Positions 25,654 to 40,900 are shown, numbered from the stretch's first letter. The stretch is 64,000 nt of DNA from Stromatinia cepivora (GCA_014898415.1 RCTD01000005.1:992001-1056000); one strand, 5' to 3'. Numbers and translations: made by a program. Notes: a model not told the origin generated them from the letters alone.

Positions 25654-26996
25654 TTATCTATAATTTATTTACAAGCATCCGGTCATTTGGTAGTCTTTCA
25701 AATAATATCTTACTTTAATAATACTTTCTTAGATGAACTTTTACAAACATTATATCTAAAAAAAGAAGATCTATTCCGATTTAATCGATAAAAATAAACC
25801 TTTTTAAAAGTATACTATTATTTTCACAATGTAATGAACTCCTTTTTCTATATACTCCGAACCTTCAAAAATATATTCTAAGAAACCCTTTTCTTCTTCT
25901 TAATTATTTCAATAACTCTTCGAAGAAAATATAAATATAGAATTGGATAATATTATTATTAAAAGAAAGAAGATTAATAAAAAGAAGATTCTAATATATA
26001 AAATCGATACTTCTAATAATTCAATTGTTTTTTTCGAATCATTATTATAATTATAAGATTTTTATATAATGATTATAAGTTTGAAAGAAGAAAATCGACA
26101 ATTGAAAACTATAGTGATGATGAGCTCTGCAATAATACAATCTCCTTTTAAACCCCAAATGATACTTATATAGGTATCCAGATCAACAGTAATATCTAGG
26201 ATTTCTTTTATTCTTTTAATCGAAACCTAAGGATTTTTATTTAAATAAATTCGAAAATCTTGAAATTAAAGAAAGAAAACTTTAATTAAACGATTTAATT
26301 ATTCAGGGCTTTCCAATAGTTTTCCTTTTTTTTTAGAAAGTAATAATTTATCTAATAATTAAGGATCCCTTTATTCAAAAAGCCAATCTAATTGATCAAA
26401 ATTGTATTTCCGTATCAATCACAATTCACAACAAAATATATATATATCAAAACTTACAAATCTTATCATTAAATTTAACAATGATATTGAATTTAAAGCT
26501 AATTTGTAATAATTATTGATTATAAAACGATTCGAATTATATACTATATTATTTAAAAGTAAAACGTAATGTTATATATATATAATCGATCAAATCGAAT
26601 CGAAAGTATAAATATATTATTATACTTTTTATATATAAATACCCCGATTTATAATATTCGAATTGGTCAAATAGTTTGCAATGATTTATCGGAACCCGGT
26701 CGAAATCGATAATATTTGTTTTTAATATGAGATATAGATCATATTTAATACAATTCGATATAACAATTTCCTAGAATGATATAGGAAGTTCAGATTATTT
26801 ATTATCCAAATAAAAATTACCGATGATAAAATCCTATTCAGGAATCTCGAATGAAAGATTTCCGATTTTCTTTTACAAATAATAATAATATCTATCAAGG
26901 ATTGTAAGATTATAAAAGAACTTGTGAATATACTTATTAAAATAAATCAAAATGAAATTTTATTACAAGAATGAAATCGATATTATATTAAACAAA

Positions 26997-29900
26997 AAGC
27001 TTTTATAGTTATTTATAAATCAATGGTTATTATAAACCTTTTGCAATCTTTTCGAAACTCTAACAATTCCAATTTTGGAATTTCTATATTTTTGAAACTA
27101 TTTTTACTCCGGAATGCCCTTTCCGGATATACCGACCCTACTATATTCAATAATTATTCGAATTTCAAATATTCGTTGCTTTTTTTCTTTCCTAAAGCAG
27201 TATATATATTGATACTTTGTATCGATAATTTTAATAAAATCGAGATGATACAAAAAGAAGCAAAAGAATTCAAAGAATATCGGGATACCGAAAAAGATTT
27301 CAGTTCAATAACTACAATTGAAGTTATACAAAATATCTATTTAAAAAAAGAAAAGCGTTTAAAACCAAATATTTAGATTTTATTTTTATTCTAAATGCTA
27401 TATAGGATATAAGATTTCTTGATCTATTAAAGCTTATGGGAGGAGAAATATTCATTTTTTTTTATAACTTTTCGAAAAATGGTTATATTTATTGATCAAA
27501 AATATTTATTAATTCTGAAGTAAATGGATTCGTTTTTATTAATATTATACTCTTTATTTGTTTATTTCTTATATTTAAATCAAGAATTATACTATTTGAA
27601 GCTTCAATTGAAATTAAAGGGTATAATAGTATATAAGGCTATATCATTATTCATTTTATATTCTTTAATTTAATGATCGATAATTGTGAACAATCTTTTG
27701 TCCTTTTCTTTATTATTGAATTAGGGAGTTATAATATTATTTTAGGTAGATTTTGGTTATCAAAAATTCAAGCGAAGTTCGATTGCTTCAATCGATATTT
27801 CGAATAATCTAAAAAAAGATCCTATATTATTTCCTATTCGAATAATTTCCTTGTTATTTAATCATCCCTTCGCAAATAGAAGATCGATCGATTAACCCAA
27901 CAAGATATTGATCGATAAGATGATCAATTCGAAGAATATTGGAATCGAAGAAATTTATAATTGAATAGATCAATTGTAATTGATAATATATAACAAGAAC
28001 CTTCAAATATAAATGCAATATAGACTTTTGTTGAAAAGAAAGAAATCTTGATTTCTTTCAAATTCAATCCATCTTCTTTTCAATTAATTATACTATTATT
28101 ACAAATCTACAAATGCCTTTTCTATATATTACCCGAAATCCTTGATCTATATATACTCAAATCCGATAAATTTCAATTAGAATACAAAAGAGATAAACAA
28201 ATTGAATTCTTTATTATTACTTTGAAAAAACTTGATGATATAATAAACTCTTGATAGAACGAATGATATACAGAAAAAAGAATACTGATTATTTTAATCG
28301 AATTTAAGAATACGAAAATTCGAAAGAAACTCAATCGAATATTAACCGAAATCGATTCAGAACCCAAAATACCATTTGAATATCAATAATATCATTAAAC
28401 CTTTTCCAAATATAAATCAAACATTTTGTTTTTTAATCGATTTTATAATCATAAAATCATATTGGAAAACAAAAAAAAATAAGTTTTGTGTTACAGTCTA
28501 CTTTACAAGATATCCTTAAAACAATTGAAAATCATTAAAGAATATATTATGAATAATTTCAACAAAGGTTTTATTAAATTCACTTAAACCTTTTATACTG
28601 TATTTATTCTATTCGTTAAGAAATCCAATAATAATTTGAAATTCTATATAAACTTTAGATTATTGAATTTCTTAATATATAAAAATCAATATCCCCTCTC
28701 TTTAATCAATAAAACACTTTCTCGGCTTTTTGATATTAAAATCTTTATCAAACTCGATATTCATCAAACTTTCCATTATATAAGAATAAATTCTATTTTG
28801 AAAAAATATATTACCTTTCGAATCTAATATAGATTATATAAATGCAAGATTATATTATTCGGATTAATTAATAATTCTGTAATCTATTAATATTATATAA
28901 ATAATGTTTTATTTGATTATCTAAATGTTTTCTATATAATATACTTCAACGATATTCTAATCTATTTTAAAAATAAAAAAAAATACCAAATTCATATTAA
29001 ATTAATTCTCAAATAATTAGAAGTTGCTAATTTACAAACGAATCTCAAAAAATATGAATTCAATATTACATACATCAAATATTTGGGCTTTATCATCTTT
29101 ACTAAAAAAATAGAGATAGATTCTAAAAAGATTAAGATAATTGAGAATTGAATCTTTTCGATAATAATGAAAGGAATTCAATCATTTTTCAGTTTTTGTA
29201 ATTTTTATTAACAATTCATTAAGGATTATAGTATAATAATGAAATTCTTTAATAAACTTATTAAAGCAAATATTAAATTTGTATTCGATAAAGTATACCA
29301 AAATGCATTTAATATCTTAAAGAAAAAGCTTATCTCCATTTTGTTCTTACAATATTATAATTATCGATTCCTTTATATATTCGAAATAGATATATCTAAT
29401 AAAGTAATTGTTAATATATTATTATAATAGTATAACAAAGATTGATTTTCTATAATTTATTTCTTCAAAACCATAATTATCGCTAAATTGAATTATAAAG
29501 TTTATAATAAAAAAATATTATCAATTATTCGATCTTTCAATTATTAAAAAACAGAATTTGTTAATTTATTATATAAAATTAAAGTTTATATCGATTATAA
29601 GGCCTTCAAATATTTTATGATTATTAAGATTTTCAATATTCAACAAATTCGTTGAACAAAAGTTTTAATCGATTATAATTTTATCATTATATATCACTTT
29701 AAAAAAGATAATCTTTTCGTTGATATTTTAATCTATCAAATCGATAAATTGGATTTTTAGAATTATATCAAAAAGAAAAATTGTTTTTAATAATTAAATT
29801 GATATTAAAATCATAAAAAAAACTTTACAAAAGTATCATCCAAATGAAATAGCGATTATTAATATTGATTTGAATAAAATTGCTTTTCGATTTGATCTAA

Positions 29901-30662
29901 TTAATCGTATTATCAAAGCAAATAAAACTATAGATAACTTATTAATATTCAAAATGCAAATTATCTAAAGTTACAAATATATATCATTCCAAAATGATCT
30001 TTTGCTTTACAATAACCATTTGATAATATTCAATATCGATAATCTTCGAATTTATTTGATTTATAAAACCTATAATTCCATTTCTATTATTTATTTTAAT
30101 ATAAACAAAATCTATCTTTTATTATCTCAATAATACTATTAATCTAGAATATATAATATTATAATCAGATATATATACAATTGTTATATTTACAAATATA
30201 ATTCTGTTTTATACAATTGTATCCCCGATTTATTATATCCATTTTTAATTCCTAATCGAATATAATAATATATTATTATAGATTATTATAGTTTTAATAA
30301 AGATAAATATAGATATAATAATATTTTAATCATTATTGATCGATTAATGAAGTAAATTATCTCTATATTTTATTACAAATCAATCGATGTTCAAGTTTAA
30401 GTATAATTATATCTCTATTATATATATCGATATTATAATCCCTTTGATATTATAATATCAAATTATAATCCCTAATTTATATTACAATTCTGAAAGGAAT
30501 TCAATCAAATCTTAAAAACTAATCTCAAATTATTTATTACTTATTATCCCTAAATCAATAATCAAATTGAAATCTATAATCAATATCTTCAATAATAATT
30601 AAAACTATTTATTAATTACTATCAAAACAATTGATCAAAATTCCTATTTATAATAGATTACA
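26997..30662 (+). pseudogene. gypsy copy 2 protease, RT, RNase H and first part of integrase (relic)
   Basis: Homologous to 8330-9638 plus 17926-20285 of copy 1. A pre-protease open stretch lies at 27023-27376, and the protease near 27.5-27.76 kb. RT is at about 28.5-29.0 kb, with YKNQYPLSLINKT in an open piece at 28636-28827. RNase H runs to about 29.8 kb and integrase to 30662, where D1 interrupts it. The relic resumes at 36147. Confidence 0.82.
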
Positions 30663-30828
30663 TATTAACTTTTGGTGCAGGAAGTAGTAGTATTATTGAC
30701 TATGTAGGTTGAACTAAGGATCTATAATTCTAGTAGGAGTAGAATTGAGGTTATCCCCAAATATGGTTTATACATTATTATGATCATATAATCTTAATTC
30801 TAATCCTATGATGATCTTATTTTCAATA
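30663..30828 (-). repeat. 3' LTR (element sense) of copia D1, 166 bp
   Basis: Begins TATTAACTTTTGG on the plus strand and ends TTTTCAATA. It is followed by CTCCTTTATTGAGG, whose complement is the purine tract of the minus-oriented element. Confidence 0.87.
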
Positions 30829-30899
30829 CTCCTTTATTGAGGATATCCTATTCGATTCTTTTAGACTACTAATCCTAATATTTTTTTGAATCTTTTGAA

Positions 30900-33800
30900 A
30901 GCAATTCTTGTATAAAGCTTCATCATTCTATTAGTAATTATATTATATATATTGATATAATTAATAACGATTTTATTTTTTTTGGTTAAATCCCTAATGA
31001 AGTGATAATTGATATTTATATGTTTGGATTGTTTATACAAATATAAATTCTTGATTAAAGTTAAAGCGCCTTGATTGTTATTAAATATCTGAACTGTATT
31101 TTCATTCTTTTCAATATAATTTGATCTAAATAAATCTTTAAGTATTTGTGTAATCTATCTCCCTTATTTAATGAATATTATTATCGTAATATATTCTGAT
31201 TCTGTATTAAAGGTAATTATAAATATTTGTTTCTTGTTAATCTATAATATAAAACCTTTATAAAATATTACAATTTCTTTTGAAATACTTTTCCAATTAT
31301 ATTTGTTACTAATTCAATCTATATTTATATATATCTTTATTATATTATCAAATATATTATATTCTTTACAAATATCAGATTGTATTTCCTTTGATCCGAA
31401 TTATAGTTTCTATTTGATTATTGATTATAAATATCGTATTAAATTCTTCAAAACTATAATATAATGTTTTATTGGTTTTATTATAAATTGTGAAAATCTT
31501 CTAATTGAGAATATTATATCTGATCAAATATATATTATTGGATGAATTATATTTCTTATTTGTTATTGATATTCATTTATATCTGTTAATTCATTATTAT
31601 TGATTATTAATCGGAAATAGATATAATTCATTATTAATAGTTTCTTGGTTTGGTATTGTTTATATATAATATTGTATTTGATTAATATAATATCGAGATA
31701 TTCTTTTTGATCTATAATTAATATATATATTTTTCTATTACAAATAATTCTAATATTTAGGATCTTATTAATCTCCTTTAGATTCTTGATGTTAAAACAA
31801 ATTAATAGTTTTTCATCGAATCAAATAGTTTGTGATAATATATACGATACAATAATGATATCGTCGATATATATTAGTAATATTATATCATAGTCTTTAA
31901 ATATATACAAATATAGATTTATCAAATTTTGTACAAAGTTTATATTTAAAAGCTTTTTCTTCAATAATAAACTTTAATCTCTTTTAATTTGCTTTAAATT
32001 ATATAGACTTTGTAGGGCTTATAATATATATCTCTTTTTGATTTTGATATTTTGGAATAATTCGAAGTAAATCTCTTTTTTCAAATACGATTCAATAAAG
32101 ATGTTTTTGATATCGAAATATAAGTATTCCAAATTTTCTTTTACAACGATAATTAGGAATAATCTAAATGTATTTAGCTTTATTATTAATATAAATATTT
32201 CGTTGTAATCTTTTCTTAATATCTGATTGAATCTTTGAATTATTAATTTTGCTTTAAATTGTTTTATTTTGTTATTTTTAATCTTAATTATAAATACCTA
32301 TTTCATCAAAATCAAATTACTTTTTTTAGGGAATATATATTCTTCCCAAATATTATTTTGAATCAAAAATATAATTTACTTTTGAATAACTTCCTTTCAT
32401 TTTTCAGAATATTTTCGATCCGATATTACTTTCTTATAAATTCTTAATATTTTGATTCTCAGAATTTCTTTGGCTGGATATATTACATCTTTTGTATTAT
32501 TTGTATCTATCAATAAAATCATAAAATCTGAAACGATTTTATCTTTGATATAAAAATCCATCTTATAAATAATTAGGATTGTAATTATAATATATTCTAT
32601 ATTTTCTTAAATTTTGATCTATATAGATATTATAATCAATATCTTTATAATTTTGTTTTTCTATTCTTCTTTAGAATCTTGTTTTATATTTTTTTTCTGT
32701 TTTTGTATTAAATACTTTAAGGGTTTGTTTTCAAAATCCATTGTATTTTTTTATTCAATTTTAAATGATTATAGATTTATTTTGTTTTCTAATTTTATTG
32801 AAATAAATTTATTAGCAAAATTTAAAACGATTTTAAATTTTGTTTTTGATATAGATTCAAGATTTGTAAAAATTGATTTTTGGATTGGAACCTTTGGAAT
32901 AATGGATTCGATATTTAAAGTATTCTTGGAAAAAGATTTTTGATTTGTTTTCTGAATATTGTTATCTTTATCTTTATTGTATATTGGTATTGATATATTT
33001 AATTTATCTGATTTCAATTCAATAATTAGAATATTTAATATAATTATTGAATTCGATATAATATCTATTAGAGAAAATATTTGGAACAAAAATAATATAA
33101 ATATTATATTTGATATTGAAGATAAAGAAAATGCTTTATTTATTGTTAATCTATTACGAAATCTTCGATCTAATTTTATATTCTTTGTTCTTTGTAAATC
33201 TAATTTATAATTTTTTAATTTAAAATCCAAATCTCTTTTTTAATGAGATTTATTTATAATTATTTTATTTAATCGAAATGTATAATCTAATTCTAAAGAA
33301 TATATTTTGATATATTTATTTATAATTTTTGAATATCTTAGGAATATATTGATTCTCGAAATATCCTGTAATTTGTTGTATTTTTGCCCTTTTGGAATAA
33401 TCTTAGAATTAATATAAATATAATATTTGCTTTTTCAGATTTTGTATATTTCTATATTTAGTATTGTATTTGTAAAAGCTTTTATAAAGGATCGATTTAT
33501 TTTGTTTATATTAGAATCAATATTAATACGATTCCTAATATAAATATTGTATTTTATAATTTCGTTCCAAAACTTTAATAATAATCTAGTTTCTTTTGGT
33601 ATTGTTTTTATATTTGTTTTTGTAATCTTTATATTTTGTTCTATAGATTTGTTTTAATATAAAGAAACAATTATTATAATTTCGGATTATATATTTAATA
33701 ATCATTCATAAATAATTTGTAAAAGTTTTGATATATTGTCAATTTTCATTATAATGATCTTTTCTTTAATAATCAATTCTATTTCCTTTTTCTAAATTTT

Positions 33801-35950
33801 CAATATTTGAATTGTATCGTTTTTTTGTTTAAATAGTATAATCTAATTTATTTTTGTATAACTATCGATGATTAATATAAAATAACAATTCCTTCGAATC
33901 GATTTTGGGAATGATCCTGTAATATCGAAATATATAAGTTTGAATCTCTTTGATTTGTATAGATTCAATTGCTTTGGAATATGATTAATCATTTTAATGA
34001 GTATATATACTTTATAAATATCTAATTTAATTGAGATCTTTATTGATTTGATTATATTGGATATTTTATATAGATTTTTGATTTTGTTTGGATTTAAATG
34101 ATTGAATTTTCGATATTATAATAAATATCTCTTTTTCTTTTTGAATATTAATTCGTTATTGGTATTTTTGATATTATCGATTATTTTTGAAGAAAAGCTT
34201 TTTTTTTAATTATTTTGATATATATTTGAATAAAGAGTTATATCCTTATATCTTTTGGTTATATATAAAATCATATATATTCTGTTTTGTATTTTAATAT
34301 AGATAACTTTTTTATTATTCTTTTTGAAATATATATAATGAGAATTGAATTCTTTTTGTAGTTTTATTTCGCAAATCTTTTTTTTTGATAATAAATTTAC
34401 TTTTAGTTCTAATATATATAATATATTTGAAAATAATATCTTAGAATTATTTTCGTATATTATATTCATTAAACTTTAATAACGATAATATATTATTCCT
34501 TTATCAATCTTTATTCTTTATTTGACAATAAGATTTATTGATCTAAATAATGAAGGTTGATTAGATATATATAAAGAAGTATTTATATTGATATATTATT
34601 TATTAAGGGAAGTTTTATTAATAATCTTTTTTGTTAAATTGTAATTTTCTTTTATTATATCCTTAATATCGAAATTTGATTCAGAGATATTATTAGTAGG
34701 GTATATTTGATCTTTTTTGTTGAAATAAATCTTTTTCGGATTTGATGATTTTCTTTTTTTTTTGGTGATAAAGGTAATTGCAAAGGAATTTGTTGATTTG
34801 TATTAAATGTAAATAATTTTATATATAATGATTTTTCTTTTAATACAGATCGCAAATATTATTTGAAGTTTCGAAATCTGATTCTTGATATCGAAAAGTA
34901 TATTTAAATTCTTTTACAATTTGTATTCGCTTTGATTTATCCTTAAAATAAAGTTCTTTAATTTATAAATGCTTGATCTTATCATTGATATTAAAATTGA
35001 TTTGGATATCTAATATATCCATTATTCCTTGATAATCGATTAAAAGATTATATATTAAAATCAAAAATAAAATAATATTTTGATATATTGATCAATAATT
35101 TTTGTTTATAATCTTTAATTTCCTTTTATATTCTTTCAATTTGTTTTAGATTTCGATAATGATTATATCAGAATAAATATTAGATTGAAATTTGAAGTTC
35201 TGGATTATTGTTATATATATATTGATTATAATTATATTGATTCTGATATATTTTGATTTAAAATATCTTCAAAATATATATACTATTGAATATTCGTCGA
35301 TAAAGACTTCATTATTATTATTAAATATTATACAAATATACGATAATATATTCGCTTCATTCTTTAAGTATTCCGATTTCAATTCGATATTGTAATATAT
35401 ATGATTATTGATTTTATAAATAAATATTATATTGGATCCTACAATCTATATATATTTGTTTAATATTTGATTAATTGTATAAAATTATTTTTTCCTTTTT
35501 AATTATATCTTTGTTTGTTTGAATTATCGTTTATAATTGTTTTGATCAAATTTTGAAAAGTTATTTGATTCTGATATTGTAAAGATTTTTTATTGTTTGA
35601 TAAATATTAAAGATAATCTTTAGGTTTTCAAAATGATTTTAAAAAATATATAGTAAATAGATTCAGGATAATAAAGAAATATAAAAATAAAATAATAAGA
35701 AAATTCGTAAAGTTATATTATAATATATTTTTTTATAATTATACGAATTTGTTCTTCGTTTCTATTATAATTCTGTATCAGTATTGTGTAAATTACTTTC
35801 TGTTTTGATCTGTAATATTATGAATTATAAACTGTATTATTGTATTTCAATTCTATTTCGATAATACTATATGAAAACTCTGATTTTCATTTTGTTTTAT
35901 TTCTATTAGTTATATTAATCCTTTTTCGATTTGTTTTGTTTTTCAATTAC
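30900..35950 (-). pseudogene. gag-pol relic of copia D1
   Basis: Minus-strand blocks corresponding to those of D2, shifted by about 7,087 bp: zinc-knuckle relic near 34,820, protease/pre-integrase open piece 34469-34206, integrase about 34.0-32.9 kb, RT about 32.3-31.76 kb with a Y-I-D-D block near 31,880, RNase H about 31.6-30.9 kb. Many stops. The plus-strand open stretches here (e.g. 32614-32943) are shadows. Confidence 0.85.
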
Positions 35951-35975
35951 TATTATACAATTGGATCTTATAATT

Positions 35976-36141
35976 TATTAATTTTTGATACAGAAAGTAG
36001 TAGTATTATTGATTATATAGATTGAATTAAGGATTTATAATTCTAGTAGGAATAGAATTGAGGTTATCCCCAAATATGGTCTATGCATCATTGTAATCAT
36101 ATAACCTCAATTCTAATCCTATGATGGCCTCATTTCCAACA
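35976..36141 (-). repeat. 5' LTR (element sense) of copia D1, 166 bp
   Basis: Plus-strand start TATTAATTTTTGATACAG, end CATTTCCAACA. Same length as the other three D LTRs. Confidence 0.88.
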
Positions 36142-36950
36142 TTATATATAATTTACTCTTTTATACAATTTTTTAAAAGGATTTATATTTTATAAAACCC
36201 TATACAAATATATATTGAAATATATATAAAAATAAAAGAAAGATACTAATAAATCAACAAATAATATAAATATATATAATATCTATATATATATAGAATA
36301 TAATAGATTAATTTTTATACAAATAAAAGAAAATCTATTATATATCTAAACCAAAATATCGAAATCCATAAATACTTATTAATATAAAATCAATTTCGAT
36401 ATCAAAGATTATATATAATTCAATATAAAAAATTACTCTATCCAAAAATTATTCAAAAAACTGAACTTCCCGATTCAAAGAAGATTCAAGATTATTAATC
36501 GATCTAAAAGTTCTTTCAAATTCGAACTTCCAATTACAATAAAAATTCATCCTATTTTCCCTTCAAATCGATTATATAAAATATATAATAATCCTCTTCT
36601 TAATCAAATATTCGAACTATTTCTGTTTATTAATATAATTAATAATTCAGAATAAAAAATAAAAAAGATTTTAATAATAAAAAAAGCACAAAAAACCCTA
36701 TTATATAAAGTCTCATAATTTAATAATAATACCAATCTTATCTAATATCCTATTTCCAATTTTAAAATATCATTATACTTTCTATACAATTTTCATTTAG
36801 CCAATCCAATATTATTTGATCCTTTCAATCGATTAATTAATTAAATAAAGCTTTATAAAAGCAAAAAAAATAATTATAATTATATAGATAACAATTCATC
36901 TATAAAATTAAAGGAAAAAAAAAAGTTCTTCAATTCAGCAAATTAGATAT
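36142..36950 (+). pseudogene. gypsy copy 2 integrase end and chromodomain-like relic
   Basis: Continuation of gypsy copy 2 after D1, aligned to about 20,286-21,080 of copy 1. It contains the degenerate MKIH-like and chromodomain-like tail, and stops are frequent. From about 36,950 to 37,578 lies the gypsy 3' untranslated region, with ATTGAT/TTGATC-rich sequence. Confidence 0.75.
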
Positions 36951-37578
36951 TATAATTTTATAATATATATATATATATATAATCATAAAAGAATCAAAAA
37001 CCTATATAAATTCAAAGGAATTTAATTATATATATATATAACCCAAACTTTATACAATAAACGAATTATTATTATCAAAACAATACAAAAACAATATATT
37101 TCAAAAAATTATACAAAAAGAAACTTGAATATAATAAAAACGAAATATAACATTATTCCTATCAATTTCATTCAATTTAATTGATTTGATCAATTTGATC
37201 AATTAACTTAATCGATTTCGGAATTGATTATATTAATCATTCATTATCATTATACTATAGTTCGATCTTTTTCCCTTTTCTATTGAAACTTTTTCTTTTC
37301 AAAGATTCTTCAAATCAAAAAAAATACGAATCAATATTAATTTAACCAATTGATAAACGATTTGATCGATTTAATTAATTTATTTGTTATTTTGATCAAT
37401 TTGGTCGATTATTTTAATCAATTTGGTCAATTTCCAGTAAATTGATTAAATCAATCAAAATAACTAATCTAATTGATTTAAAACTCATAAACTTTCACAA
37501 AACCTGGTTTCTAATGAAATAATAATGGAATAAAGGAATGAAATATTCGAAGGCAAACTTTTCCAAAGGGGAGAATAA

Positions 37579-37748
37579 TATCACGAATCGTAAACTACAG
37601 AAAGCTAATTATATAATATTTCTTATCTTCTATATCAATTTATAAATTAATCATCCGTATATACATTACAAATCATACAATTTAATATAATAAAATGATA
37701 ACCCTAATAATATATACACACAACCCTGCAATCTATAAATGGATATTT
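37579..37748 (+). repeat. 3' LTR of gypsy copy 2, truncated
   Basis: Starts TATCACGAATCG after the purine tract AAAGGGGAGAATAA and runs 170 bp until D2 begins. The remaining ~110 bp of the LTR are not found on the far side of D2. Confidence 0.85.
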
Positions 37749-37914
37749 TATTAACTTTTGGTACAGGAAGTAGTAGTATTATTGATTATATAAATTGAAC
37801 TAAAGATTTATAATTCTAATAAAAATAGAATTAAAGTTATCCCCAAATATAATCTATATATTATTGTAATCTTGTAATCTCAATTCTAATTCTATAATGA
37901 TCTCATTTCTAACA
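37749..37914 (-). repeat. 3' LTR (element sense) of copia D2, 166 bp
   Basis: Plus-strand start TATTAACTTTTGGTACAGG, end TTTCTAACA. Followed by CTCCTTTATTGAAG, the complement of the purine tract. Confidence 0.88.
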
Positions 37915-37999
37915 CTCCTTTATTGAAGATATCCTATTCGATCCTTCTAGACTACTAATCCTAACATTTTCTTGAATCTTTCGAAAGCAATCCTTGCAC

Positions 38000-40900
38000 A
38001 AAACTTCATCATTCTGTCGGCAACCATATCGTATATATTGATATAATTAATAACGATTTTCTTCTTTTCTATCAAATCCCTAATGAAATAATAATTAATA
38101 TTTATATATTTGAATCGTTTATACAAATATAGATTCTTGATTAAAGCTAAAATGCCTTAATTGTTATTAAGCATTTGAACCGTATCTTTGTTCTTTTCAA
38201 TATAACTTAATTTAAATAGATCTTTGAGTATTTATACAATTCATCTTCTTTGTTTAATAAACATTACTATTATAATATATTCTAATTCCGCATTAGAGAT
38301 AATTATAAATACTTATTTCTTGTTAGCCTACGATATAGGGCCTCTATAGAATATTACAACTCCCCTTGAAATACTTTTCCAATTATATTTATCATTAATC
38401 TAATCTATATCTATATATATCTTTATTATATTATCAAATATATTATATTCTTTGCAGATATCAGATTATATTTCTTTTGGCCTAAACCATAACTTCTATT
38501 TGATTATTGATCGTAGATATCGCATCAGATTCTTCAAAGCTATAATATAATGTTTTGTTGGTTTTACTATAAATTGTAAAAGTCTTCCAACTAAGAATAC
38601 TATATCTGATCGGATGTATATTATTGGATAAATTACACTTTCTATTCGTTGTTGATATTCGTTCATATCTGCTAGTTCATTGTTATCGGTTGCTGGTTGG
38701 AAATAGGTATAATCCATTATTAATAGTTTCTTAGCTTGATATTGTTTATATATAATACCATATTTGATTAGTATAATATCGAAATATTCTTTTTAATTTA
38801 TAATTAATATATATACTTTTTTATTATAAATGATTCTAACATTTAGGATTTTACTAATCTCCTTTAGATTCTTAATATTAAAACAGATCGATAGCTTTTC
38901 ATCAAATCAAATGATTTGCGATGATATACACAATACAATAATGATATCATCGACATATACCAGTAATATTATATCACAGTCTTTGGATATATACAAACAT
39001 AAATCTATCAAACTTTATACAAAACCTATATCTAAAAGCTCTTTCTTCAATAGTAAACTCCAATCCCTTCCAGCTTACTTCAATCCATATAAACTTTGTA
39101 AAGCTTGTAGTATATATTCCTTTTTGATTTTGATACCTTGAGATAATTCAAAGTAGATTTCTTTCTTTAAATACAATTCAATAAAAACATTTTTGATATC
39201 GAAATATAAACATTCCAAATTTTCCTTTACAACGATAGTTAGGAATAATTTGAATATATTTAACCTTATTATTAATACAAATGTTTCATTATAATCCTTT
39301 TTTAATACCTGACTAAACCCTCGAACCATTAATCTTGCCTTAAATCGTTCTACTTTATTATCCTTAATCTTAACTATAAATACTCATTTCATCGAAACCA
39401 AATTACTTCCTTTAGGAAATATATATTCTTCTCAAGTACCATTTTGAACCAAGGATATGATTTCCTTTTGGATGGTTTCCTTTTATTTTTCAGAGTGTTC
39501 TCGATCCGATATTGCTTCCTTATAAATTCTTGATATTTTGATTTCTAAAACTTCTTCGGCCGGATATACTACACTTTTTATATTATCTATATCTATCAAC
39601 GAAATCATGAAATCTGAAACAATTTTATCTTTGATATAAGGGTTCATTTTATAAATAATTAGAATTATAATTATAATATATTCTACACTTTCTTAAGTTT
39701 TGATTTATATAGATATCACAATCAATGCCTTTATAATCTTACTTTCCCATTCTTCTTCAGGATCTTATTCTATATCTCTTTTTCGTTTTCGTATTAGATA
39801 CCTTGGGGATTCGTTTTCAAGGTCCATTTCATTCTTTTGTTTGATTTTAGATAATTGTAGATTTATTTCGCTTTTTGATTTTGCTAAAATAAACTTATCA
39901 GTAAAATTTAAGATAATCTTAAATTTTGTTTCTAGTATAGATTCAGGATTTGCAGAAGTTGATTCTTGGGCTGGATTTTCTGAAATAATGGATTCGATAT
40001 CTAAAGTATTTTTGGAAAAAGATTCTTGATTTGTTTTCTAAATATTATTATCTTCATCTTCATTGTATATTAGTATTGATGTATCTAATTTATCTGATCT
40101 CAATTCGACAATTGGGGTACTTGATACAATCATTGAACTCGATATAATATCTACTGGAAAGAATACTTGGAACGAAAATGATACAAATATTGCATTTGAT
40201 ATTGAGAATGGAAAAGATACCTTATTTGCTACTGATCTACTACAAAGTTTTCGATCTAGCTTTACATTCTTTGTTCCTTATAAACCTAATTCACAATTTC
40301 TTAATTTAAAATCCAAATCTTCTTTTTGATAAAATTCATTTATAATTACTTTGCTTGATCGAAATATATAACCTAATTTTGGAGAATATATTTTGATATA
40401 TTTATTCATAACTTTTGAATACTCTAAAAATATATCGATTCTCGAAGTATCCCGCAATTTGTCGTATCTCTATCCTTTCGGAATAATCTTGGGATTGATA
40501 TAAATATAACATTTGTTCCCCCAAACTTTGTATATCTTTATATCTGGTATTGTATCTATAAAAACTTCTATAAAGGATCAATCTATTTCATTTATATCAG
40601 AACCAATACTAGTATAATTTCTAATATAAACATTGTACTTTACAGCTTCGTTCTAAAATTCTAATGGTAATCCAGTTTCTTTTAGTATTGCTCTTATATC
40701 TGTCTTTACAATCCTTATATTCCGTTCTGCAGATCTGTTTTGATATAAAGAGATAATTGTTGTAATTTCGGATCGTATGTTTAATGATTATTCACGAATA
40801 GTTTATAGAAGTTCCGGTGTATTATCAGTTCTGATTGTAATGATCTTTTCTTCAGTAACTAATTCCATTTTCTTTTTCTAAGTTTTCAATATTTGAATTA

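Larger units (their letters stand above)
30663..36141 (-). mobile_element. Ty1/copia element D, copy 1, complete, 5.48 kb, minus orientation
   Basis: LTRs of 166 bp at 30663-30828 and 35976-36141. On the minus strand the element starts TGTTGG. Target duplications are TTACA (30658-30662) and TTATA (36142-36146), the same sequence apart from one C to T change. Gypsy copy 1 at about 20,276-20,300 shows the unoccupied site. Domain order on the minus strand is gag, protease, integrase, RT, RNase H. It is strongly mutated, with a T-rich plus strand. Confidence 0.92.
23692..37748 (+). mobile_element. Ty3/gypsy element copy 2, interrupted by elements C and D1, cut by D2
   Basis: The element starts TGTCACGAATCG at 23692 and is the sister of gypsy copy 1. 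After removal of C (1,675 bp plus 5 bp duplication) and D1 (5,479 bp plus 5 bp) about 6.9 kb remains. The 5' LTR is 23692-25653 (split by C), internal sequence runs 25654-37578, and the 3' LTR is 37579 onward, cut at 37748 by D2. The internal 5' part 25654-26067 is seen only here, because in copy 1 it lies beyond the window edge. Confidence 0.9.

Noticed and set aside
32614..33210. Plus-strand open frames inside copia D1 (and 39700-40329 in D2)
   Set aside because: They are shadows of the minus-strand integrase-RT linker; low-complexity Ile/Phe/Ser composition created by T-rich RIP DNA.
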